From Cyclina sinensis (taxonomy: Eukaryota > Mollusca > Bivalvia > Venerida > Veneridae): DNA of 64,000 nt. The DNA is taken from NCBI GenBank assembly GCA_012932295.1, contig JAAONU010000010.1, positions 21,402,047 to 21,466,046 on the forward strand, read 5' to 3'. Made by a program: the position numbers and the translations under genes. Within the stretch, counting starts at the first letter, position 1; each line of letters opens with the position of its first letter. This document shows, one piece after another, positions 1-12,119 of the stretch. Below the pieces are notes generated by a model, which had not been told where the DNA came from, ran no database searches, and worked only from the letters and a program-made list of their open reading frames with translations.

Positions 1-2095
1 TGTTAGATAATTTCAAAGTTATAGCAACAGTCGTGGTCAATTTGTTATCGACGATTAATTATTATTATTATCATTACATCGTATCACTGAATAAAGTATT
101 GAAATTTAACCAAGGTATTAAACTGAAACAATGTTGAAATATTTCATCGGTTTGATAAAATATCATGTATGTTAAAAATCAACATTTCCTTAACATTCGA
201 TCCCTCAATATAAATAGAGTTTGACCTTGCCCTACGCAGTAATCTCTCTTCTCTATTCAGGAAAGTAACTTCTGCGTACAGTGGCGCTACATATGACAAA
301 ACATTGGCTCATTTAATATAGGCTTATATGATTCTGGCCATATGTTTATGCTTTTTCCGTTTTCTTCTGAAGTTACTTATTAGGAGCAAGTGAATTAGAA
401 ATTAGCACACATACACCTGAGTTTATATATGTACATCCTCTGAGGAACTCGTCAGGGATTCGAGTCTTTTGCTCAGTGTTCAGAGGTCTGCTTAAGCAAA
501 CTACTTAAGATAGAGGCAGCCAGAGAACACATTGCTCGCACAGATGGTCTGTTAAAAAGCACGAAAAATTCTACAGTTATACAGATATTCTGTATGTTTG
601 AATTATGTAGATATTCTGTATGTGTGAAATTACAGGTATTTGACTCTTGCACGTCTTCACGATCTTCTGCATCAACTTGATGCTGTGCATCAATGTTTTT
701 TTCTTAACTGTTATCTATCAGATTTAAAACATATTACAGGGTAAAGATGTGTTCTTCGACACAAGAGAGTTTTTGTAGAATGCAGTGTGTGTAAATAAGA
801 AGTCGATAACATGGACGAACGGAAGGTAATAAAATGTTTCATGTTCCGGTCAAACCACAGAGATAAAATTGCTTACACAACCTTGTAACAACAATGATAA
901 ATTGGGTCTTTGACTGAACCACAACATACATTTTGATGATAATTGACTTTCGGAAATTTGGCGTAAAATTGACTTAGTCTAAGTAACACAAAAACAACAA
1001 AAAATACTGTAACACGGAAAAAATACAGTACAAAATTAATGCCTCATAAGTATATAGACTTCGGACATTGGCAAATATTGAACGCGCGTAGTAATTAAAA
1101 TCCTATTTCCGTAACAGTTTAGACTATTTTCAAAGAGAGAGTTAAATGCTATAGGTATCAGTATCATTTTTAGAGAAATGAATTAAATATTTAGTCATAT
1201 TTATTATATATCTATTTCATTTAGGATAATTTTTCATGGTAAAAACGTTTTGATATTTAATTTACTTCTGTATTAATGTTATTATTATTACATAAGGGGC
1301 AAAATAAACTAACAATTCCGAATTCTGCCTCAAAATTTCATAACAGAATTACTTTTAACCAATGGCAAGCATCCTTCTTCATCTAACGAATTTGTATTTA
1401 ACAATTTCATTCGTTACAAATGTAGGTCAAAATCGATTTTTATACAGCTACACTGAAAAAGGATTGTATACACATATTTCGAGTTTACAACTTTCAAATC
1501 ATAAATGCCTGTAGAACAAAAAAATTCATGTGCTTCTTTGTACATATTTCAGGAATCGCACAGAGATTAAGCAAAAAGTGCTATGGAACGAATTGATGTG
1601 ATGTCACAAGATAATAATAAACAGCTATCTTCAGGTCTTTTGGTCATATTTTACAATTAATTTTGCTCAGTACTTGTATCAGGGACTACTGTGGTTTGTT
1701 TGATATTTTATTAATAGTTGATATAGGTAAAATTAATATCAATCAATGTATGAGTATAGGCACGAAAAAATAGCGAAAAGCCTAGAATTTATGCTGTGCA
1801 TGAAGAATATATGAAATGTGAAACGCTGTCATAGAAGTTCCTGCAATCTTTTGAATATCATGCAAGGTTATGTCAAATACATTTGAATTGAGTGTGTTTA
1901 TGGCAGTTTTTGACCTGTTTGGGTTACGTTATTTGGGATCGCAGCTAGATACAGATTTTCACCCTCTGTATAGAGACACTATCTACAGTGGTGGAAAGCG
2001 TTTCTCTGATTCGCTGATTAGTAGCTCACGAGATTGTGAACTTCTATTGGCCGTCCGTAGATCCACATAGCTTAGTGATTTTGATTTGAATCACA
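1..2095. other. AT-rich non-coding stretch, no gene supported
   Basis: No exon, RNA gene or clear mobile element could be supported here. The only long open frame (1870-2070) has no splice or family support. The missing first exon and promoter of the downstream CARD-NACHT gene could lie here or outside the window. Confidence 0.5.
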
Positions 2096-2121
2096 GATTA
2101 ATTATTTTATCAAACACACAG

Positions 2122-2333
2122 AGAGTGAAGAGAATGATGAATCTGATGAACAAGAGGAAGTTGCTGGGGCCATTGGATGTCAAGTTGCAGCAGGCATAGA
2201 AAATGTTGACACAAATAGAAAGAAGATAAATAGGGCAGTTAAAACTTCATTCAGAAAGTTTGTTGAACATATCGATCCAGACCCACTTCTTAATGGTGAC
2301 CTGTTTGGACTTATTGAAGATAGGGATATCAGG
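2122..2333 (+). CDS. CARD-NACHT (NLR-like) gene, exon with first half of CARD
   Basis: The frame is open from 2085 to 2333 and ends at a good donor (AGG|GTAAAT) in phase 0. After an acidic Glu/Asp-rich stretch it reads SFRKFVEHIDPDPLLNGDLF, which fits helices 1-2 of a caspase-recruitment domain (aromatic, basic, then the 'IDPDPLL' turn typical of CARDs). The next exon continues in frame with the remaining helices. CARDs bind other CARDs and link NACHT sensors to caspases or kinases in the cytosol. No Met occurs in frame, so a 5' exon is missing. The acceptor is uncertain: AG at 2120-2121 (used here) or at 2095-2096. Confidence 0.6.
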
Positions 2334-2582
2334 GTAAATCCATTTTAACGTTAGCTCTTAAAGCTATAACTGGACTGGCATGTTGTAGTATGCAGCTCAA
2401 AATGTCCTTGTTCTGAGCCGATTTGGTACTTCCATTGGCAAGCTTGTAAATCACAAAGCATACAGGCATATTTAAAATCCAAAGCAAATAGCAAGAAAAA
2501 CCTTTCCAAAGATCAACCTTGTTTACATTGGTGATAAACTTAAAATGATAATTTAATGCTTGTTATCTACCTAACAAGTGAA

Positions 2583-2640
2583 ACATAACCCCCCCCACAC
2601 ACACACACACAAAAAAAACAAAAAAAACAACAAAAAAACA
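2583..2640. repeat. Low-complexity C-run / (AC)n / A-rich tract
   Basis: A C-run is followed by about eight AC units and interrupted A-tracts, inside the intron between the two CARD exons. Confidence 0.85.
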
Positions 2641-2769
2641 GTAAATGGCTTCATGACAGGTCAAAAATACTTACTTGGATATTAAGATCTTATTATACAT
2701 TTCATTAAATGCTTTCTTTGTGATTTATAAAAAGAAACAATAATGGAAACAAATTTACACACTTAACAG

Positions 2770-2968
2770 GAGATGCCGTCTACTTCAGAGAAAATTAGGA
2801 GGATTTTAAACAATGTCACGAGAATGGACCCAGATGTTTATATAATGCTGAAAATCCGTCTTGAAGAAACAAACCAGTTGGAAATGCTAGAGTTACTGGA
2901 AAGCAATGAGAGAGGAGATCCGCCTGGCCATTCAGTGCAGGAGGTTCAAGAAATATACAATCGTAAAG
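2770..2968 (+). CDS. CARD-NACHT gene, exon with second half of CARD
   Basis: The acceptor TTAACAG| at 2768-2769 is joined in phase 0 to the previous exon, giving ..DIR|EMPSTSEK... The peptide SEKIRRILNNV...DVYIMLKIRLEETNQLEMLELL has the spacing of CARD helices 3-6 (basic-Ile-Arg-x-Leu-Leu, then Tyr/Phe-x-x-Leu, then a Leu-rich last helix). The exon ends in phase 1 at AAAG|GTTGGT. An alternative donor at 2962|GTAAAG keeps the same phase. The phase matches the 42-nt exon at 6962, which in turn matches the NACHT exon, so the chain of four exons is internally consistent. Assignment as CARD is by fold pattern, not by search. Confidence 0.65.
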
Positions 2969-2987
2969 GTTGGTTTCGTTAAGGTTT

Positions 2988-3190
2988 AATTTGACATCAC
3001 ATGAGTTATTTTCACTAACTTAACAGCCTTGTATAATGTTCACTGTTAAATTCTAATTTGACATCACATGAGTTATTTTCACTAACTTAACAGCCTTGTA
3101 TAATGTTCACTGTTAAATTCTGATTTGACATCAAATGAGTTATTTTCACTAACTTAACAGCTTTGCATAGTGTTCACTGTTGAATTCTGA
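2988..3190. repeat. 67-bp tandem repeat, three copies
   Basis: The phrase starting ATGAGTTATTTTCACTAACT recurs at 3001, 3068 and about 3135, giving a 67-bp period. Copies 1 and 2 are nearly identical and copy 3 is diverged. It begins just after the CARD exon donor, in the intron. Confidence 0.9.
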
Positions 3191-3899
3191 TTACGGTCAC
3201 GTCTTTGCTTTTGCAAGGCCATGTTTCACACCCGCTTTGAAAAAGATTCATGTACTGTTTTAGTAGGTATTTTTATTTGAAGTTTCATAGCTGTTTTAAT
3301 GAAAAGATGGAATGATATTATTTATACATATAATTATACTGTATGTATGCATGAAAAGTGGAAAGCAAGTTTTAATGACTTTTGATTTCCTTTATTTCTA
3401 GAAAAGTCTAATGAAAGGTAAATGACTTACTATGATCATAAATAAAGTGACATTTTTATAACATAAAGATTTAAAGGAAACTCATCGAAAATCTTCATGT
3501 CTGAATGTAAAATAGATTGAGTCCTTTAACTTAGTATGAAGCATTTTAGCATCTATTGGATTCTACATATATTACATAAATTTTGCCCCGGGGTATTTAT
3601 TAGCCCCCTCCGAAGGGCGACTTGCTTTACATAGAAATATCTACGGAAAGCTCATATTCTTGTCTGAAAATACAATGCTCAGAGTTCTGAAATAAGGGAT
3701 GTTTCAACATCGTGTCAACCTTTACAAGGATTGCTAAATCTTGCCTTTGTGGTCTAAAATGCTCTCACCCAAGAGGGTCACTGTTTTTTCATAGAATTGT
3801 TTAGTAAAATTCAAAAACATCTTCTTGTCTGAAACCACCCGGCAATTAGTCCTGAAATTTGGTATTACACAAAATTATTATTATCTAGTAGACTCTTAC

Positions 3900-4939
3900 A
3901 TAGAGAATAATAGGTAAGTGTCTTAATATGAGAAAGTTTATCTGGCAAGGCGTAGGAATTTATCGGGTGAGCCGAAGGCGAACCCGATAAATACCGCAGC
4001 CGAGCCGGATAAACTTTCTCATTTAAGACACTAACCTATTATTCTATTTATCCTGTCACATCTGGCATTTGTCAATAAATTACTAGGATATTGAAAACCT
4101 ATCTTTAAAGTGTTTCAAATGTCAAGGTTATCCATCAGGTGAACATATACACAAAAATAGTTCCAAAATTTCGATATATTTTTTCCTTAAATGATCGTGC
4201 TATATTATAAGATCTAGATATTGAAATATTTAATTTTTATTCAAGTAGTCTCTGTTTGTAATAACAACCATTTAATCACTTCCTTCTGATTATTTATAAT
4301 ATTGTTTATAAACACAAAACTAGTTCATGACGTCACCGGTGATGACGTAGCATGTGCCGTATAAAGCAAAATTTATACGACCCCCCTTTATCGGGTCGGA
4401 TATGAAATAATTGACAGGATCCTGTCCATTATTTCATATCCGACCCGATAAAGGGGGGTCGTATAAATTTTGCTTTATACGGCACATGCTACGTCATCAC
4501 CGGTGACGTCATGGACTAGTTTTGTGTTTATAAACAATATTATAAATAATCAGAAGGAAGTGATTAAATGGTTGTTATTACAAACAGAGACTACTTGAAT
4601 AAAAATTAAATATTTCAATATCTAGATCTTATAATATAGCACGATCATTTAAGGAAAAAATATATCGAAATTTTGGAACTATTTTTGTGTATATGTTCAC
4701 CTGATGGATAACCTTGACATTTGAAACACTTTAAAGATAGGTTTTCAATATCCTAGTAATTTGTTGACAAATGCCAGATGTGACAGGATAAATAGAATAA
4801 TAGGTTAGTGTCTTAAATGAGAAAGTTTATCCGGCTCGGCTGCGGTATTTATCGGGTTCGCCTTCGGCTCACCCGATAAATTCCTACGCCTTGCCAGATA
4901 AACTTTCTCATATTAAGACACTTACCTATTATTCTCTAT
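3900..4939. repeat. 1,040-bp near-perfect palindrome with no spacer
   Basis: Positions i and 8839-i are complementary throughout. Arms of about 520 bp meet at a central GACAGGATCCTGTC (4413-4426). Only a few mismatches were noticed (for example 4412/4427, near 4074/4765 and 4326/4513) and no indel, since the coordinate sum stays constant from the outer ends to the centre. The outermost 150 bp of each arm is itself a hairpin: GAGAAAGTTTATC pairs with GATAAACTTTCTC and ATTTATCGGGT with ACCCGATAAAT. The sequence TAC lies on both sides (3897-3899 and 4940-4942) and may be a short target duplication. It sits in the intron of the CARD-NACHT gene. It could be two head-to-head copies of a MITE, a foldback element, or an assembly fold-back. 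Confidence 0.95.
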
Positions 4940-5574
4940 TACCATGATCATGCCTCAAGGGATCAATTGGCCCGGGTCCTTGGATCATTTGTTTTACAGT
5001 GTGTTTTATCGAGAACAATAGGTAGGATAACGTTGACAAAAATTAAGCTACCAAATTATTTAGGTAGAAACAGGGTGACTTGATGCTTTTGAATATATTA
5101 ACTTCTAAGTGTTATCAAATTGACGTCATTCGTAAAAAGTATACTAGAGACAGTTGGAATCAGTCAGTCGATTTTTTGTAGCTCTCATGTGGGTTGTATA
5201 CGCAAATAGATAAAAGATGAAATATGTATTTCGGCATGATTTTTAGCTCGCGTTAAAATGCTTTATCTCAAAATATCATCAAGTTATAAAGGAGAATAAT
5301 TCTCCTCAGATACTGCAAACTAATATGTTGTTTCCCTTACACCCTTATTTGTTGTAGTTTTGTCGTGTCTTAATAGAATATATCTAACATAACTGGTCTT
5401 ATGGGATGACCTGAAGGATAGGCGAATGTACAGAAGGCGGACTATAAAATTACGAATTCCTCAGTATTTGTTGGCATAGCATGAAATACATGTACATCAG
5501 AGATGTACAACATACCATTACACATATTATAATACTATTCAGTTGTTTATAAGAAGTTTAGTTTTTTTTTCAAT

Positions 5575-6832
5575 GAATAAACAAGAAGTTGGTAATACCA
5601 AATTATGCCCCCCGAAATACTTTTTAATTAGAATGGCAAAAAGTAGAAATGTTCTATCAATAACTTTCAACAACGTGTGAAATTAAATACGTTTTAGGTT
5701 ATAGTAAGGATAATCATGATGAAACATATTTGAGGATTTATAGTACGAAAACCCAGTTGATTTTACTGATGTAAAGTGATGGTTCTTTAACACTGCACTT
5801 CCTCTCATTAGTCTTTGTAACTGTGCGAAGTTTAATTTAATTTGCTTCAATACTTTTCAAGTTATTTTCCTAACAAGCATTATTAGGTATTATTAAGGGA
5901 GATAATTTAAAATCAAGTAATGACGAGTGATGGATTTTTAACATTGCACTTTTTCTCACTAGTCTCTATAACTGTGGGAAGATATAATGAGATATCATTG
6001 ATATTTAAGAAGTTATACATTACAGCATTAGTTAACTTTTAAAATTGTCATTAAGGGAGATAATTCAAAAATTAAGCATGGCAGAATTAAGGTTCTTATA
6101 CAACGCTTTTCCTCTCACTGTTCTCATTCACTGTGTAAAGTTTTGATAAATTTCCTTAAACGGTTTTGAAGTTATTCTCTGGACAAGCATAATTAGGTAA
6201 CATAAAGTGAGGTAAATCGTACACTAAGTAATGTAGGATTATGGTTCTTTGACATTACACTTCCTCACACTAGTCTCTGTAACTGTGTGGGGCTCAGTGA
6301 GATATGAAAGTTAAGACGTTGTACTCCGGACAAGCATTATTAAACATTTTAGGTATCATTAAGGGAGATAATTAACAAAAATAAGCAAGATAGACATATA
6401 GTTATTAAGCAGTGCACTTTCACTCACTAGTATCTATGATTGTGTGAAGTTTTAATCAAATTCCTTCAATAATTTTCAGATTCATATCCGAACAAGAATT
6501 ATTAAGTATTATACAGGGAGATAATTCAAAAACTAAGTAACTAGTTTCTATAAGTGTGTGAAGTTTCAAAGAGTTTAGAAGTTATTTTCCGAACAAACAT
6601 TATTCACTTAAGGGAGATAATTAAAAAAATATGCAAGGTGGAATTATTGTTCTTGGACACTGCACATCCTCTCATTGGTCTCTATCAATGTGTTAAATTT
6701 CAATCAAATTCCTTTAATACTTTTCAAGTTATTCAAGAGTATGAGGACAAGAGTATGACGGACGAACGGACGTAAGGAAGGAAGGATAGACAGACAAGGC
6801 GGCGACTATAAGCTCTCCTTTCAGGGAGCATA
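5575..6832 (+). mobile_element. Monomer-array element (about seven 155-bp units)
   Basis: The array opens with a unique end (GAAGTTGGTAATACCAAATT, then ATGCCCCCCGAAATAC). It continues with diverged units of about 155 bp, each containing GGGAGATAATT (near 5895, 6055, 6363, 6514, 6610) and TGTGTGAAGTTT, and ends in an ACGGACG-rich terminus and CAGGGAGCATAATA. An inverted, larger copy with both ends preserved lies at 15031-17500, so these ends define the element. The layout (unique ends, variable number of internal monomers) resembles bivalve 'pearl'/Helentron-type non-autonomous elements, which is an inference. Short open frames inside it are incidental. Confidence 0.7.
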
Positions 6833-6961
6833 ATAAATAAATAAAGATCGCTTAACAAAAAGGAAAAAAGAATAAAATAAAATAAATAAAAAAATAAATA
6901 AACAGTAATGTCTTCTTAAATTATAACGTAGATAATCACTTCCTTTCTTTTTGTATCACAG

Positions 6962-7003
6962 GAAAGAAAAAAGAGGACCATGCTTACAAAAAGCTCAAAA
7001 AAC
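6962..7003 (+). CDS. CARD-NACHT gene, 42-nt linker exon
   Basis: The acceptor TTGTATCACAG| (6960-6961) and the strong donor AAAAAAC|GTAAGTA bound a 42-nt exon (phase 1 to phase 1). Joined to the CARD exon it reads GKKKEDHAYKKLKK, a Lys-rich linker, and its last base completes the first codon (Gln) of the NACHT exon. Its phase symmetry means it could be skipped without a frameshift. Confidence 0.5.
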
Positions 7004-7214
7004 GTAAGTATAAGATGACTACACTTAACCAGAGCTCAAGATGAAAGTTTTAGTACGGTGTTCAAGGCTTCTAACTGGGGTATGGGATAAAAGTGATTTT
7101 TGGAAAAAATGAAACCCTATCTTAAAACCACCTTATCTGGAGCTTTGTATAACTTAAGTTTGCTATCACTAACATTCATTTCTAATATGCAGTGGTTTTG
7201 TCATTGTGAATTTT

Positions 7215-9741
7215 CATTATTATTATTATTATTATTATTATACCACATTTATATAGCACTTGTTTCATGCATATTTACACGTATATGAGGGAATAGAAAA
7301 TCAACTTAATTTAGCAACTTAAATACTAATAATTATGCAAGAAACATTAAAATGTGGAATGGACAGTTATTAAAACATTATGAATAATAGATAAATATGA
7401 GGAATAAAAAAGCATTACAAACTACCTTTAACAGCTTAAAACAGAAATAAAATGGTCAGAGGTATTACAATTACAAACATAAAAACATACTATTAAAATA
7501 ACATGAATTTTATAAAATAACTAAGTAGTATAGACACTAAATGTACAATTAAAAGACTGGCATGTTTATCAGTCACAGTTAATAGTAGCTAGTTACTTAA
7601 GCACCATAGTGTTTTCTGAAATAGAACGTTTTTAAAGACTTTTTGAACAACTGAAGTGTTGCACAGTCTCTCACGCTTGCGGGCAAACAGTTCCACAATC
7701 GAGGTACTGCAGAGGCAAAACAACGGTCCCCATATGTTGCAGTCCTTGTTTTAGGGACGACTAGGAGAGTGGCATTCTGTTAGGATCTGAGCAGGCGTGT
7801 TGGGGTGTAAATCTCCAGCATGTCTCTGATGTAGCTGGGTGATTGTCCATGTAATGCTTTATACACAAGTGTCAGCATCTTGAACTTGATCCTACATGAC
7901 ACCGGTAACCAATGCAGTTCCTTCAATGTGGGTGTGATGTGTTCGAACCTCGGCAACCTGGTTATTACTCTCGCAGCTGTGTTCTGGACCAACTGGAGTT
8001 TGTTAATGACAGACTTGGAGCAGCCAAACAACAAAGAGTTGCAATAGTCAAGTCGGAAGGTAACTAAAGAGTTCACGAAGGATTTGGCCGACGTGTCAGT
8101 AATATATTGTCTTATCTTCACAATTTGTCTGATCTGAAAATGACAAGATCTACAAACTGAATTTACATGGTGTTCCATGTCTAGATGTGAGTCAAGAATA
8201 GCACCAAGATTTCTGACAGATGTTGTGGGTTTGATCACTGAGTCATCAACTGTAATCTGGCATTGTTGTTTCGTTTTGGCATAAACAGTATCACTTCAGT
8301 CTTTTCAGTATTTAGTTTGAGCAGATTTGTATTCATCCACTAGACGATATCTTTCAGACACGCTTCGGTGTTCTGCAAAGTCAACTGACTGGAGTTTAAG
8401 TCTTTTGGTTTGAAGGTCATGTAGAGTTGTAAGTCATCAGCGTAAAAGTGATGGTTGAGTCTATGTTTCTTGCATATCGCACCGACAGGTTTGGTGTATA
8501 GAATGAAGTTTTTTTGGGTCCGAGGACGGACCCCTGAGGGACGCTATAGGTCATTAAAACTGGTTTTGAAAGCTCTCCATTGATAGAGATCGCTCAAATA
8601 TGAGTTCATCCATTTCAATGGTGTTCCTGTAATGCCAAAGTGATTTTCGAGTCTGGACAGAAGTTTCTGATGGTTTATAGTGTCAAATGCGGGTGACAAG
8701 TCGAGCATCACTAACACTGTGTGCTTGTTGTTATCTAAGGCTTGCAGAATGTCATTTTGAACTCGAACGAGTGCAGTTTCAGTTGAATGAAACTTCTTGT
8801 ATGCTGATTGCTGCGGCTCGTAAAGACCGTGTGTACTCAAGTGAGTCTCGATCCGTTTGTCGACCACCTTTTCAAGTACTTTTGATATAAAAGTTTGACA
8901 CTGGTCTGTAATTCTTGTAAACATTGTTATCCAGTCCTGGTTTCTTTATAAGCGGTCTCACTATTGCGCTTTTAAAATCAAGTGGTACAAAGACTTTTTC
9001 AAGTGAAACATTGAAGATTCTGGTCAGAACTGGGGATAGTTCATCAATGCAGTTTTTCAGCAGCCAAGTCGGAATCGCGTCAAGTTCACACGACTTGTTC
9101 GGTGACTTCTGGATTATCCTTTTCACTTCACTTTCAGATGTAGGAACAAACACTGACAGTTGTTCTCCTTCGTAGTGTGTTTTAAATTCATCGTTACAAG
9201 ATGCTTCAGACATGTCACTTGTGCCTATGTCAGTCCGAATTCGCTCGATCTTGTCAACAAAGAAGTCACTGAAGCATTGGGCCAGATCCTTAGGAGACTC
9301 ACTTGTTGGTAAAATTACTTCCTTTGTTTCACCCATAAGCGTTTTTTGTTATCTTGAAAAATTGTTTTTGATCACTCTGACTGGATTATATCTCCTTTGC
9401 ATAGTATTGAACCTTTGCTTGTTTTAACATTTTATTGACTATATCGCACTGTTTTCTGAAAAGTTCATGGACGGTTGTTGTTCTACTTTTGGCCATTTAC
9501 GCACGAGCTTGCGTCGGGTGTGTTTTCCCTCGTGAAATGACTCGGTGTACCATAAACTTGTTGGTCGCACTACAATAGTTTTTGGAGCATGTTTGTCAAG
9601 GATAGCTGTAAGCTCTGATTTATATACATTGGCAAGATCGTCAGCATTTGTTGTTTCTAGTGCGTTTTGCATTAACTCTGATGATTTTATATCTCTTCTA
9701 AAATCACCAATATCAATCGATTTGGTTTTCCTGGTTTTCAT
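7215..9741 (-). mobile_element. 5'-truncated non-LTR retrotransposon (LINE)
   Basis: A minus-strand LINE lies inside the intron of the CARD-NACHT gene. Its 3' end is a (TAA)n tail, seen as (ATT)n at 7215-7241 on the + strand. About 540 bp of non-coding 3' sequence is followed upstream by reverse transcriptase frames up to 9741. The endonuclease part is absent, so the copy is truncated at its 5' end. The trinucleotide tail and the C-terminal region fit the CR1/L2-like clades (inference). Target-site duplications were not identified. Confidence 0.85.
7780..9741 (-). pseudogene. Reverse transcriptase ORF of the LINE, frameshifted
   Basis: Fragments in order along the minus strand: 9741-9439 (linker before RT, with DKHAPKTIVVRP), 9336-8872 (N-terminal RT, ending near NYRPVSNF), 8924-8544 (KVVDKRIETHL, QSAYKKFHSTETAL, MLDLSPAFDTINH: RT motifs with the first catalytic Asp region), the catalytic YADD box in a separate frame at 8444-8433, then 8238-7780 (thumb/C-terminal part with RLDYCNSLLFG and LKELHWLPV). 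Several frame changes separate the pieces, so no intact protein can be made. In the active family the enzyme copies element RNA at a nicked target. Confidence 0.85.
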
Positions 9742-9829
9742 CAGTTATATAAAGTATCAATCGGAAATTGACACTATTTGGCAGAAAAAAAACAACAACA
9801 ATATTTTCTAAAGTGATGATGTACAGAGC

Positions 9830-12119
9830 AAATGTTTAGGCTGGCTTGGGTCAAGGTAAAAAAAAACACTCTAAGAGGCTACGTGTCCCGCTGTGTATCT
9901 GTGAACAGCTTGAAGAAAATTGAAACTAGTTCAAATCTTGTGTCCACTCTTCTACAGTTATAAACTATTATTGACAGAAATTTTAACCCTATTCAGATGA
10001 TGTGCAGATCACAGATTTTGGTCGTCTTTAGTCTTGTCGAGGTCAAACTTAGAGACCATATGCCATATGAATATAATCTGTCATCTATTTTATTTTTTGT
10101 CTGCCATGCTTCTCTTCAAAAGCTTAAGGTAAAACATGACTGAAGTCCTCAACAATAAACAGTTAACATTTCGAACTTAATCCTAGACATTAATAGCTTT
10201 TGTCTTTAAAAATTAGAACTGCCACATCTCGTTGATAAAGTGCTTTTCCATTGTGTAAAAGGTCAGTCATTGTCAATAGTTTCCTTTCCGCTTCAAGGGA
10301 GATCTGGTTAGTTTTTTCCCCCATAAAGACAATAATTAATAAGTTTTTATCAGTGCCTTAGCTAAGGTTATGCCACAGTATTCCTAATAAGGTGTGAAAA
10401 CAAAGTCAGTTAAAGGTCGATTAGTAGTGCAAGTGAACGAGTGGCGGGTGGAGGGTGGGGGTGGGGTCTTACTCGTAACCAAAGAATTCCAAATACTGTG
10501 CAAGTCCACAAGATCACTGATCCGTCTCAATCTTCTCTACCAAAAACCATACATGTGTACTAGGTTTTGAAAGCACAGATTAAAATGGTATTGAAAATTT
10601 AATTCTTTTTCTATTTAAAAGTAAGCGTATACCCGTTTTAGGAGGAAAATGTCTCTCAGTGAGAATCAAAGAATTTGAGAAAGAACTCAGATATATTCTA
10701 TTCCCCGACGCAAGTATATCCTTTCAATAAACTGACAACATATAAAAAGAACACACTTTAATTACCTTTAACTCTAACAGAACTAATTTTGAATAACCTC
10801 AATTTCAAAAGATCATGAACAACCTAACTTTGAAATGTAAGAATGTGCATCGTTCGAATGTTTCACTTTCTTATTTGTGACGTAACGATAGTGTATTCAA
10901 ATAGCTGCTAAGGGAGCGTAGAAAAAGGCTAGCATAATTTACTAAGTAAATACTCTAAGTCCCATTTTTCTTTAACAATGGACATATTCTTAAACTTCAA
11001 GTATGCTTTTTATTTTTGCGAGAGTGTAGAACATAGATAATACTAAAATGATTTGTTACTAATCTCCCTTATTATTGCTTGAAACAGGTGATATTTATTT
11101 GACTTGTACAAGTTATCGGGATGTCTAAAATCAATAAAGGGTACCTTCAAGCTTTCGATTTTATGTGCTCAAACCACATTGTATTTGTTACGGAAAGATA
11201 GATGTATTTTAAGCTTTTTGTGAAACTTAGACAAGATACAAAAGGACCTAAAGCGTTATTCTGCTTTTTTCTTCGATTCTGCACATGTAGTTACTAGTAT
11301 TAGGTCGAAACTGAGAACAAGATGCATATCAGAATTCCCTTACGTCATCTTTGGAAAGTTTTCGAAAATATATCTGAACCTACTGTTAACTGATTTATGC
11401 AAAATTCCGTTAGATGAATTAAACGCACAGGAATTTGGGATAACTTTCTATTATATCACATAAATCATACATGTGTACACACCTACAGCACTGTTGAACT
11501 TAGATACCTACAATACAATAGCTTCTGGAATTTTGATTAAAAATGCACAGTTCATTGTCTGCAGGGAAATGACAAAGAAAAAATTATTATGGCGATCAAA
11601 GCAAGCATCTGTCGTCAAACATGAGTCAAGAGCGATTGTAAAACGTTGGGTCAAAGAATTGACACAAACCAATAGGCACTAACAAAGACATATTAATTGA
11701 ATGTATCTCAAAAGAAAAAGAACAGAATAATTCTTTGAAATGTACATATAAGGTTGCCTTGATCAAAGGCTAGTAACATTAATTTCTGGTACCTATTCAC
11801 TGAAGTTTTAACAGAGATATGTGTGACTCATGTTCCTTTGTAAAGGACAGGGTTGTGCTCATTAATTAAAGAGCAATTTCTAAATCAAATACCAAGCTGA
11901 CATTGTAAAATTCAAATTTGGTAGACATAATAATTATAAAGGTAACATTTCGAACTCTTTCTATAGATATATTTGTTGTCAAAATATTCTGTATATACAA
12001 CAATAGTCATACAGATAAAGTATTTGATTACAAGTATTTATATTAGTCAGTGTTTTTCTTCTTCCTTTTTTGTACGAGGTACAACTGCAGTCATATTATT
12101 TACATGATACATATTTCAG
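9830..12119 (+). other. Rest of the intron before the NACHT exon
   Basis: AT-rich intronic sequence with no supported exon. A G-rich tract on the + strand at 10446-10466 (GGGTGGAGGGTGGGGGTGGGG) meets the four-run G-quadruplex pattern. A short open frame at 11473-11682 has no splice or family support. Confidence 0.55.

Noticed and set aside
1870..2070. 66-codon open frame near the start of the window
   Set aside because: No splice signals, no resemblance to the CARD gene, and a different frame from the CARD exon.
3402..3417. A 16-nt micro-exon between good AG and GT signals in the CARD-NACHT gene
   Set aside because: Its length (16) breaks the phase between the CARD exon and the 42-nt exon, which join correctly without it.
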